Notes under the pieces: model-generated
Database searches by the model: none
Told to the model about the DNA's origin: nothing
What the model saw: the letters and a program-made list of their open reading frames with translations, nothing else
Shown here: positions 48,601 through 62,000 of the stretch, one piece after another
Layout: every line of letters starts with the position of its first letter
Position numbering within the stretch: position 1 is the stretch's first letter
Position numbers and translations under genes: made by a program
From: Neelides folsomi
Taxonomy: Eukaryota > Arthropoda > Collembola > Neelipleona > Neelidae
Direction of reading: 5' to 3'
DNA length: 64,000 nt
Assembly: GCA_034687125.1 (NCBI GenBank)
Contig: JAQGBZ010000124.1
Location: forward strand, 62,001-126,000

Positions 48601-51498
48601 CTAATTAATTGAATCCCATTAAGATTGAAGTATGTCATTCTCTACATGGCCATACTTGGTTGAGCGTTTTATACGGCTACAAAAGTTTACTCCTGGTCGT
48701 GGGTCTCTACATGGCATGGGAAACAAGGTGAGAATATTCATATGTGTAAAGTTAGCTCAGGATTTGAATTGATTAGTTTGAGGATTCCACCTCAGTTAAT
48801 GGAATTGTCCCAATTCCAATTCCATATATTACATTATGTATGGTGCATACCTATTATAGTAGAGCTCAAATGTATGATCTCAAGTGAGCGGATCAATTTT
48901 CAATGTATGTCAAACTTACTTATATTTCCTGGTTCTCCATTTCCTATGTATCTGTATGATGTCTCCTCCAATGAATTGAATTTTGATAGACATGTGAAAG
49001 TGCAAGCATTAAACGACTCGAAGTACATCGGACTATGCGTTTATATTGTGGTTCTGACGAGCGTCCTCGGTGTTTCACTAGAAAATCTTCTCTCGGAAAG
49101 GGTGACTCTTTCTTTCCTCACCGTCACGGCCCTCGTGCTTGTCTCCACCACAGTCACCCTTTGGCTTCTTTTTCTTCCAAAGGTCTCTTAACTATCTTTA
49201 TTTTCTCCATCTCTCCATTATCGTATAGTTTTTCTGTTTTTATTATGTAGTATACATATAAGAGCATCTCGGATGTGGGGATCTTATACATGAGATCTTT
49301 ATACCTAATACCTTATAGTAGTTAATAGGACTGCGGACTGTTAGATAAGAAAGCATTTGTGCTCGTATTGGCTCGTTTTAACAGCTCAATAATGTTTCCT
49401 CTTCTATAGATTCACACAATAATGAGGAACCCGGTCGGCGGAGACCCCATTGTACAGAGCATGGGACTCAAAATTGAATTTAACACTCGAAGGTAACTGT
49501 GAGAGTTTTGGTTTTATCTCTACACAACTTCACACTACAGACATCACTGTTCTGACTGTTCAGACATCACTACATACCACATATATTTATATGTACCATA
49601 CATATCAACATGGATGGGTGGGAGGCTTGTGAGGAGAAGACCTTTCATTTACTTTCAAACTCTATTACTCCCATTTTACTCTCAATTTCCTTTCCCGGTT
49701 CTCGAGAGTCAAATCCGAATTTATTTACACAACTTTTCTTCTATCACTTTTCCCATGTTCGACAAATAAATGGAATTTGAATTTGAACTCTTGAGATTCT
49801 TCTTTCTCTCCTTCCACTTTCCTCTCACTCATTTCCATCCCACTTACAAGAAAAGGGAAAAGAATAAAGGACTTTTCTAAACGAGTCAGCTTCCCTTATT
49901 TTTCCAAACTCGTTCATCTATCGTTATTTGAATTTCAAGCATGTTTTATACTGAGATTTAAATTATATTAAAAGCATGTCTTAACATTGTCTGAGTATTT
50001 TTCAAAAATTCCTTCCTCTTCCTCAAACTCGAATTGATTGGGTTAAATTTCAATATTCTTTGGGAGAAAATGAAATTTTGCAAGAAACGCGGTTAAGGTA
50101 TCCAAGCATGTGAGATATTTATGAAGTATTTCCCTATTCCATAATGAATCTTTTTTCGGGAGGTTTGAGATGAAAAGGGTATTTTAAAGATGCCAAGGCG
50201 GGTTGAGCTAAAAAGCAGAGAATTAAAATCCCCGTTTTTGTTGGAGGCGGGCGGGTTGAGGATGCTGTTGGTTTCCTTTCTGCTCACCTGCTGCTCAAAA
50301 TTGAATCCGATTGGAATCTAATAAAGGGAAAACTAATATGAATTCTCCCTACTTTGAACCAATAAATTACTTTAGAAAGTTTCGCTCAACTCTTCCGTTA
50401 TTGCAGATTCATGACTGAAGATACTTGGAAAGAACGTGTGTTCAGAGCTGAAGTTCAAAACAGAGTTTACAAAAGACAAATAGAATCAATCAATACCGAA
50501 TTGATTAAGATGGAATTATTTTTATCCACCGATTTTCAAGAGATTCAACAAATTGTCAGTATATTTTTAAATTAACCAATTTTTTTTATTGATATTAAAA
50601 CTGTTGATATATTGATATAAAGATATTAAATATTGAAGATAAATAAACAATTGTAAATATCCTATTAATTATACCATATTATGTAAATAAATAATCGCAA
50701 TAAAGTAAAAGTCCTAATTACCTGATATTAGATTATTTGTGCTAATTTATGATGTAATTGAATGTAATTTGGTTTTAATAGGAAGAGCTTGAAGAAGGAA
50801 AAGGGAGATCAAGAACGCCTAGCGTGGATTCTTCACTTTCTGGTCCTGATGAAAGTGAAATCTATACGATTTATCTTCACGGGCCTCGATTCATGGTTCC
50901 TATCTCCCTCTTCAACTTTGACTCAGGTGTCCCTTCAACAACGCCACGGTCGAGTTGGCCAAACGAAGACTCTCCTTTGTCACCTTTAAAAAACTCATTT
51001 GGAGACCAACGGTTCAAATCAGAGCCCAAATTGGTTTCCCCCTCGGAGGAAAATTTCCCAGGGAAGGATTTCTCTGCTAATGGGAAAGTTTTACAGAAGG
51101 GGATCCTCCCAAAAAATCCCTCCTCGAGCTTTTTTCTGGATATCATTAGGTATCCTTTGAATTACTTCTCTGGATTGGTCAGACCATCAGTAAAAGACAA
51201 TAAGAAAAAAATTCCCGAGAAAATATTTAATTTCGAAATAAGTCGACACGAGGATTTTAAACTTAAGAGAACAAAGAGCAATATTCAAGCAATAAAATAC
51301 AATTCAGTGCCCGATCTTTGTTGGGCAATTCCCAACTCCTCCAAAATGACCTTTCACAATCTTGAACTCAAAAACAAAACTTTCAATTCGGATACTGTTG
51401 TTGACTCATTCAAGTTGGAAAACTCAAGGCAGACGAGCATGGAGGAACCAACTTTCCAACTCACGTTAACGAGCAATGAGGCAGCAACTCATTTATAA
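42461..51498 (+). CDS. GABA-B-R2: metabotropic GABA-B receptor subunit, R2/R3 type (16 exons, 5'-partial)
   Basis: Sixteen exons in consistent phase give 968 codons. Residues 1 to about 400 are a Venus-flytrap (ANF-receptor) ectodomain beginning CDAGAGVDAFFHALYR; the first ~100 family residues and the signal peptide are missing. Seven transmembrane helices follow (nt 47222-49182), including GFSLAFGAMFTKTYRVHRIF in TM3 and the family hallmark LNDSKYIG before TM6. A short coiled coil (nt 50407-50810) and a Ser-rich tail ending EAATHL close the protein. Family knowledge: class C GPCRs that work as heterodimers; R2-type subunits couple to Gi/o and need the coiled coil to pair with R1. It resembles insect GABA-B subunits most (SVVYQPQ, IVQSMGLKIEFNTRRF). 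Whether it is R2 or the arthropod R3 cannot be settled by eye. Confidence 0.93.
43493..43663 (+). CDS. GABA-B-R2: GABA-B receptor exon 2: flytrap lobe 1
   Basis: Encodes VSFGSTSQTLSDRNKFPFFY, RTVSPVSSHNAAIIQLLHQF and NWDTVTFFS. SDR..FP..YRT is conserved in all GABA-B flytraps. The 888-base intron before it is featureless. Confidence 0.94.
43938..44341. mobile_element. foldback/MITE element with ~55-bp inverted ends
   Basis: GTGACATTTCAAAGAAGAAC and following bases (43938-43992) recur inverted at 44287-44341 (GTGACATTCCAATGAAGAAT in the same sense), with roughly 80% identity including a shared block AGGTTATCTCG. Ends are flanked by AAAT on both sides (43934-43937 and 44342-44345), a possible 4-bp target duplication. 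No transposase frame. It lies in the intron between visible exons 2 and 3. Confidence 0.75.
44824..44928 (+). CDS. GABA-B-R2: GABA-B receptor exon 3: flytrap
   Basis: Encodes ASNFLVTELEKVNVTCKGTL and DIKDQLQYMK. Aligns with the insect GABA-B stretch NNLVTELEAANISC. Acceptor TTTAG, donor GTTTGT; phase 0. Confidence 0.93.
45086..45154 (+). CDS. GABA-B-R2: GABA-B receptor exon 4: flytrap
   Basis: 69-base exon encoding DHLDSRIIIGSFGSDIAPII then FCE. RIII-GSF is the conserved strand of flytrap lobe 2. The 769-base intron after it has no feature seen. Confidence 0.92.
45924..46160 (+). CDS. GABA-B-R2: GABA-B receptor exon 5: flytrap lobe 2
   Basis: Encodes VFRLKMFGPDYAWILIGKPE, WWRKQ and a Ser/Thr-rich stretch ending NMKTISGY. 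MFGPDYAWIL is a conserved GABA-B segment facing the cleft. Confidence 0.93.
46478..46696 (+). CDS. GABA-B-R2: GABA-B receptor exon 6: flytrap lobe 2
   Basis: Encodes TADSFKAKFKENKKEMSEFA, PETYDAIWCLALALDNLKKK and LDFNGVS. YDA(I/V)W..ALAL is the conserved helix in GABA-B ectodomains. Confidence 0.94.
46901..46961 (+). CDS. GABA-B-R2: GABA-B receptor exon 7: flytrap end
   Basis: 61-base exon encoding GPISFSGSDRIGITSFTQIQ, phase 0 to 1. Matches GPVSFSG-DRVG--FYQIQ of insect subunits. The donor at 46962 (GTGAGG) is needed: reading on without splicing gives a frame that stops after some 20 codons. Confidence 0.92.
47066..47306 (+). CDS. GABA-B-R2: GABA-B receptor exon 8: linker and TM1
   Basis: Encodes EGRVVRVALYFPRDSILNLS, CSDCRSIQWHKNQVPISRRE and TM1 (YAVAFIASLGILMAAAFLAF). 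The acceptor TTTGTAG at 47065 restores the frame after a 104-base intron. The frame is also open through that intron, so the exon could be mistaken for a longer one. Confidence 0.92.
47377..47512 (+). CDS. GABA-B-R2: GABA-B receptor exon 9: TM2
   Basis: Encodes YIKLSSPLLNNMVIIGCIFA and YLSVILLGSEFGPIP up to ICT. KLSSP..NN is the conserved first intracellular loop. The introns on its two sides are only 70 and 52 bases. Confidence 0.94.
47565..47681 (+). CDS. GABA-B-R2: GABA-B receptor exon 10: TM3
   Basis: Encodes TRAYLLATGFSLAFGAMFTK and TYRVHRIFTRSSLEIVKNK, the TM3 end and second intracellular loop, strongly conserved in GABA-B receptors. The acceptor ATTCAG at 47564 gives exact length agreement with the family. 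Confidence 0.94.
48281..48442 (+). CDS. GABA-B-R2: GABA-B receptor exon 11: TM4 and loop 2
   Basis: Encodes LLRDNQLVILVMSLVLTDCF, IISLWVVFDPMHRHLLNLTI and DRSVVYQPQ. W-V-DP is conserved at the TM4 end. Preceded by a 599-base intron with no feature. Confidence 0.94.
48624..48727 (+). CDS. GABA-B-R2: GABA-B receptor exon 12: loop 2 Cys and TM5
   Basis: Encodes IEVCHSLHGHTWLSVLYGYK and SLLLVVGLYMAWETR. The Cys of EVC pairs with TM3 in class C receptors; Y-YK-LL and AWETR are hallmarks of TM5. Confidence 0.94.
48990..49182 (+). CDS. GABA-B-R2: GABA-B receptor exon 13: TM6 and TM7
   Basis: Encodes HVKVQALNDSKYIGLCVYIV, the short outer loop LLSERVTLSF, and TM7 up to LWLLFLPK. ALNDSKYIG is nearly invariant in R2-type subunits and contains the loop used for G-protein coupling. 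Confidence 0.95.
49410..49492 (+). CDS. GABA-B-R2: GABA-B receptor exon 14: post-TM7
   Basis: Encodes IHTIMRNPVGGDPIVQSMGL and KIEFNTRR. MGLK-E-NTRRF is seen in insect GABA-B subunits just after TM7. The 914-base intron after it is rich in pyrimidines but shows no gene. Confidence 0.92.
50407..50554 (+). CDS. GABA-B-R2: GABA-B receptor exon 15: coiled coil
   Basis: Encodes FMTEDTWKERVFRAEVQNRV, YKRQIESINTELIKMELFLS and FQEIQQI. Heptad-like hydrophobic spacing matches the C-terminal coiled coil that pairs GABA-B subunits. Confidence 0.92.
50782..51498 (+). CDS. GABA-B-R2: GABA-B receptor exon 16: cytoplasmic tail
   Basis: Final exon: EELEEGKGRSRTPSVDSSLS, then a 239-codon Ser/Pro/Lys-rich tail ending TSNEAATHL and TAA. 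Low conservation; likely disordered with many Ser/Thr phosphorylation candidates. About 240 residues, much shorter than the long tails of insect subunits. Confidence 0.9.
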   Translation, partial: EELEEGKGRSRTPSVDSSLSGPDESEIYTIYLHGPRFMVPISLFNFDSGVPSTTPRSSWPNEDSPLSPLKNSFGDQRFKSEPKLVSPSEENFPGKDFSANGKVLQKGILPKNPSSSFFLDIIRYPLNYFSGLVRPSVKDNKKKIPEKIFNFEISRHEDFKLKRTKSNIQAIKYNSVPDLCWAIPNSSKMTFHNLELKNKTFNSDTVVDSFKLENSRQTSMEEPTFQLTLTSNEAATHL

Positions 51499-51617
51499 AA
51501 TTACCATGAACTTTATTCAACTTTAATCAATTTTTACAATAATTTGTAAGGCATTGTAAAATAATATACCACTCATACCAAAAATATGTATTTATATATT
51601 ATCAACTGTTTTACGAA

Positions 51618-51648
51618 AATAAATAAATAATTTTTCAGGACAATAAAA
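51618..51648 (+). terminator. polyadenylation signals of GABA-B receptor gene
   Basis: AATAAA occurs at 51618-51623 and again 4 bases on, with a third (ACAATAAAAT) near 51642, about 120-150 bases after the stop codon. Plausible 3' end; AT-rich surroundings lower the weight. Confidence 0.45.
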
Positions 51649-51649
51649 T

Positions 51650-54600
51650 TTATTGTTACGAATAATTTGATAGCTAATTGCAAGATTGTCGCTCTAATGA
51701 CTCAGAACTCAAAATCAACATGGTTTTCATCTCATCTAAGCATTAAAATAGCTTTTCATTAAACGAACACAGTTTAGGAGCAATCACCAGAAGCGAGGAT
51801 GGAATGAAATCTGAACTGATGAATTAAATACGGATGTGTTTGTATCGTACTCGTATATTTCTCCTCTCAATATAAATGTAGCTCGTCGTTTATGGTTGCT
51901 TGAATTTATTTTTAATTAGATTGTACAAAATTTGATGTATCAATGTATGTACTTCATGATAGAAATAATTAAACGATAGCATGTTTACAAAAGCATAGTA
52001 GTTGAGTAGACCTTTATTATGACAATTACATATATATAAGACGCAAACAAAAGTTATACAACAATTATTAACTATTATACCTAAAATCTTTTCATTATTT
52101 TATAATATTTATGAATCATTATTTAATTAGGCATGTTTTTATATAAATAAATACATTTTATTATTATTAAAATCATAAATGCTTAAATGCATGATGGTAT
52201 GTATTTGAATGTTATGTCGATTGGAAGTTGGGAGTAATGTTAAATCATACATATTTTTATAAAGACAACCGATTTTGATTCACATCATGAATTCGAATAG
52301 ATGTAATAGTAGGTATGTACAATTCAAGTAAGTTTAAACACATAGTTAAAAGGATATGATACAGAATATGAACAATTGCGATAATAATTTATTAGTAAAT
52401 GATGTTAAGTGGTTTAAATATTTTGATATAAAAGTTATTTGTAAAAATATACTATGCTATGCGTCTATTACACATATGTAGCATATACCATACTTGTAAT
52501 GTGTATTGATTAATTTTGTATAAATACCATAAACACATTTATCAAAATACTTCTGTTGATTATGCATTATTTATTATTTCTGTATTTCTATTGACTGATT
52601 TGAGAATTTTTCCTGCAATCTTTATTTTACTGTATGCGGACTGTTGAATTAATAAAATTGGCACACGCCTTTGGAACATTTGTGTAATGTGTAGGATCTA
52701 CATACATAATTCAAATAGAGTAATACATTACATCCAATTTGATACAATATAAAAAAGAACTTGTATTTGTATATTTATATAAATACTTCATTGTTTATAT
52801 TTAATGAAAATCTTTATTTTATATGTGTACCTAGTAAAAATTGAAGAACTGATAAATATGTAAACGTTTAATTTTACATTATTAATTAGTTACACGAATA
52901 CATTATACAGCTTATAAAATGTCAAACTTTATAAATATTACAAATTGATATCATTTGTGGTTTATGCAATTCCACTAAAACATACATTAACCGCTACTAA
53001 TGCTTTTATCTACAAATAAATTGATAAAGAAGTTTTTTCATTTAATTTTCATCTGTCTGATGCTCTGATCTAATTAGTCATATCTTATATGCCATTTATG
53101 TTTTACATAAAAGGCTTATGTTGATATTATCACGTAGAGAGTTAGAGAATTATGTTTGAAGCAGAGCATTTTTCTTTGTAATTTATTTATAATCAAGCAA
53201 TCTTATTATAGTTACACCATAAGTACGTCAAATTAGCTAATATATATACATATTTTATATAGATTATATATTAATTTCTATATTAAAGATATACTAGCAT
53301 AACAAGTCTTCTCACCTACGCATCATCGCATTGAGCTATATCTTTATAGTATAAAAGTGATCGAGATTATTTATGTTTTAATAGCTTTGTACTTAACGAG
53401 TAAATGAATATTTACAAGCGATGAACGAATGAGCTATGGTATGCTCTATGGTTTAAAGGACTTCATTTGAGCACCATTTAACTGTGTTGTAGTTGAAGTC
53501 TATTCAAATGCGCAAACCTGGATGGAATAATATTTCGAGATAAACAAAAACAATCCCTCATGTGAGTTTGAATGAAGGACAAGGATGTGACGCAACTGAC
53601 GGACTGTTTACAACCACACATTTAAGCATTCAACTTTTAACCATAATAAAACTGATTCGACGAATGAGTGTATGAATAATCCCTTTCTTTCTCAAACAAT
53701 TTATGGTATTTTTTACTATGCATCTGGCATAACAATAATAATGGTCAGGATCATCAATGATCTCATGATATCTAATATGTACTTAGGTAATATGCAAAAA
53801 AACGTTCGTCTCAATTCCTAAATATTGACCAAATTCAATCAACCAAAATTCAGCATTTTCAAAAGTCTATTGGTTTAGATTATTTAAAATGGCAGAGTAA
53901 ATCATTGGAGCCGCGGATGAAGAATAGAGCTGATGAAAATAATTATGGTCTTATCATTGGGAGAATGAGCAAAATTGCGAATGGCGTCGTGTTGATGTTT
54001 ACATTCTAATGGGTGTTGTTGTGTCGGGTGACGTTTGTGGGGCAAGATGTGCATGTTTTGGATCTCTGTATGCAGAGTCGTCCTCTGGTGGGAATATTAT
54101 TCTTCTGTTGTGGTAGTGTTTGAGACGGCATGGGAGTCCTTTGGTTCTCCATGCACCAAACACTACCTCGACTCCTATATAGGATTGGTAAATGTATTAT
54201 ATGGTGGGACTATGAGAGTAAACATGCCTTCGGCTCTCCAGCAAAAGAATCTCATTTGAATGAGTCGAATCCGAAGTTCTACCCTTCCTTCCACCTTCCA
54301 CTTCTTCATCAACTCCCCATCGTCTCGCACAAGAATATCATTTAATTTAATTACCCAACAACACCCCCAGACCACACTGCGAAACCAACCTCCGCGAGGG
54401 TAGAGAGACAACGAGGAGGCGAGGTCCAAAGTGTGTACACAATCGGCTCCAACTCCGTTCTTGTTCCGGCCCACGACAAGGCAAGTCTCCTCATTACTCA
54501 CTGCTCTCTCATTTGTTGTTCTTGTGTATATTTCATATGTGGATAATATCTTGAGAGGAAATTGGGAGTTCAAGTCCAAAGAGCATCCTTGAATCGCTTC

Positions 54601-54783
54601 GCAATCTCTAGAGACCCTTTTTATATAATTAACTCTGTTTACCACTCCATTGAGCTGAGTTTTGATTGAATGTGAATAATATAGGAGCAAATGGATATAT
54701 GGAATAAATAGAATTTTGATAATTGGTGAGTTGCGAGAGAGAGGAATCGGCTCATCCTCAACTTCTCTGTTTTTTATTTACAG
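51650..54783. other. intergenic and FOXK 5' region
   Basis: 51.65-53.9 kb is AT-rich with nothing recognised. From about 53.95 to 54.65 kb base composition becomes distinctly more GC-rich, as expected of the FOXK promoter or 5'UTR exon. The coding exon starts immediately after an acceptor (TTTATTTACAG at 54783), so a non-coding first exon should lie here; its donor was not identified with confidence. A 171-codon minus-strand frame at 54175-54690 has no recognised domain. Confidence 0.5.
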
Positions 54784-59050
<4,267 letters not shown>

Positions 59051-62000
59051 GGATTTACAATTATTATTATTGTGTTGACTTTCTAACTATCTTCTCTTAT
59101 TTTTTGTCTCTTTGTGGGGTTTGGAATGTTCCATAATTAATTATGTTTTATTATTATAAAAAGGTCAAAGATATGGAGCGAAAGGATCACGTAATACTTT
59201 GAACGAATTGAATTAAAGGAATGCTTTTATTTCCAAATTCTCGAAGAATATTTACCCAACAAAATTTTAAACTCTTTATAAAATACAAATTATGTGCTCT
59301 TATAGTACAATTTTTTATGTAGGCATTTAAATGTTATTTTGACTTGTCATTATTTTCAAAAGTTTCTCTATTCCGAGGATTCATTTCCTATGTGTAGTTT
59401 AACTCGGATGTATAAAATATAAATACCTTTATTGTTATTACATGGTGAATATATTTATTTCCCCAATCCTTCTCATTCAAATCAGTTTCTGAATCTGCTG
59501 GTTTAATTTAATTGAGAGTTTTATCTTTCGCTTTAAGTCAAAATTAATATTATTTTGTTGATGAAATGCTACAAAGGCATTACAATATTATGCCTACCCT
59601 TACAAAGGCAAAAGGTAGTAAAAAGTTGAAACACTTGACCCACGTTTTGCTTATTTTCTTATCATTAATTTCCAGTTGTTGAATAATATTCTCGAGAAAA
59701 ATAAGTGTATTTGTTGTTGTTTTTGTTGTCTGTTAAACTTTTTGAGATTTATTAAACTAAAATTTAGTTTTTTATTTTACTGTTTTGAATGGTTAAAATT
59801 AGTTAAACAGCCTATTTGAACTGTATTTCTTTCATCAAGTATACTTTATACTACTTATTAAAATACTATTTTAGCTTGAAATTGTTCTATCTAGTAAAAA
59901 GATGCTTTGTGCAATAATTGACGTAAATTTGCATTAAGGGGTGTAAAATGTAAATAGAATAACATTAAGTAATAGAATAAGACTACTTATATGTTATCTT
60001 TGGCCGATCATAAACTTTAGTAGATTGTATAAAAAGAAATTATGTGATTTTTAAATGAGAATAAGTAGAATGGTTATGGTCAACGTTTTTTGTTAAACTA
60101 GCTTAAATATTGTTTAATTTACTTTCAAGTGGTTTTCGGGATTTGGAGCGCATATTACTCATCGTCAATAAAGAAGTGGAGGGAAGTCTTGAGGGGGTTT
60201 GATTCCTAGAATGGAATTAAATATGTGTAGGATGTGAAATATTTAGTAGTTATTATAAAATTGCTTAAATCGCTGTCGTTGTACTTGTCACTGTACCTTT
60301 AAATAGTTTAATATTGCACATCGCAATTGTTAATGTCACAGGTAGCTATAATAGTTTATTAGGTTCTTAATCATGAGTTTCGACTATTGAAGCGATGGGA
60401 TTTAAAATATCGAGGTAATTATTGGACTTAAAATGTATCTTCCCTAAACACAAATATTTTTAATTAAAATTTTATCAATAGATAGAGATATTTTTAAATT
60501 GGACTATACATAAATATAAAATTTGCAAATATTATGTAATGTCGGACTTGGGAATTTTTAATATAAAATCGCCATTTTAAACCATTTATTCGTTATAATT
60601 GTAGGAATTGTGTTAATCATTTAATCGTATTTACATTCTTGCTGTTAAGTATATAAAATTGGACAATTCATAACCATTTGTTAACTAATAATTATTTTCT
60701 TGATGAGTATTATAATAACTTCTTTACTTAAAAAGGTTTATTTGATTTGTCTCTTTTATTTTTATTATTTCAATTAACTCACCTGATACTGCCAAAAAAC
60801 CTCTTCACTTTTCTTCAACCCCTTCCTCAATTGTCTTTACATTTTGGCGCATTGTTCATTTCTTTTACAAATAACAATCTTTTGTTCAATTCTATTAGGT
60901 GTAATAATATATTTACAAAAGTTAAGTTTGTTTGTCGAAAATGGCATTTGCATTGTGTTGTATGCAATATTTCCAAATTAGATAACATTATAATATAATT
61001 GTTATAAATAAGAATATGAAATGTACCTCGAATTATTTACAATTAATAATAATTATATAATAATTAATATTCACTGACAATGACAATGTCTATGATTGTG
61101 AGCTGATATCTAAAATTTAGTTCCTCTCGTCTTTGTTGACATTTACAGTAATTATGTATGTATATCTGTTAGATATTGAATGTTGCTTGAAGTACAGCGG
61201 TGCAGCATACATACAACTAGGTTAAGATACATCATACGATTAAAGACCCAAACATCACAAACTACCACACTCTTGTAAACTATAGAATAGATTAATTTAC
61301 ACATACAGTAATATTTACCTAACTTTTACTCACATGATACGGATTCATGTATTAATTCGAACGATTAAACTAACATCAAAACACTTTTTGTCAAAGCTTT
61401 ATTCTAAAATAGTTATTATGTATTAGGGGTGAGATAAAAGTAAATACTGGTAGTTTTAAAGTCTTAAATATTTAGGTAGGCCGATTTACGTAAATCTTAA
61501 ATACACATACCTGCTACATAAATATAATAAATGTTTAGTGACTCAAGTTGGACTCACAAATTCTTAAAGATTACAAATTGAAAAGGACATCAACGCTTAA
61601 TTAACTAATTTTTTAAATAAACACTTAAAAGCTTTTAAGTCGACTAAACTATATTGTTATTACAATAATAACTATTAAACCGGAATAAGACCTAAAAGTA
61701 CCTCTACAAAATTTTCTGACAAAAAAGGTTAAAACATAATTCATAAAGATTGTCAATCTAATTAATATCTTAATAAGTAGTGTATAAATTAGTGATGTTG
61801 TGATAGTGGGAATTGATCATGTATTTAATTCCTACTATTGTGTAATTGAGAAATATTGCTAAAATTGGAAATATACCTCAGAATTTCAGAATGAGTCTTC
61901 ACGTAATAAAAAATGAAAAAATAATTTCAAATCTTCAAATTATTAACATTTTTTCATATTAATTAAACTTCAACGAGGCATTCAATAATTTCATCAAGTT

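Noticed and set aside
50877-51146. 89-codon open frame antisense to the GABA-B tail exon
   Set aside because: Shadow of the real tail exon, no domain.
54175-54690. 171-codon open frame on the minus strand upstream of FOXK
   Set aside because: No recognisable domain. It lies in the GC-richer FOXK promoter/5'UTR zone where stop codons are rarer by composition.
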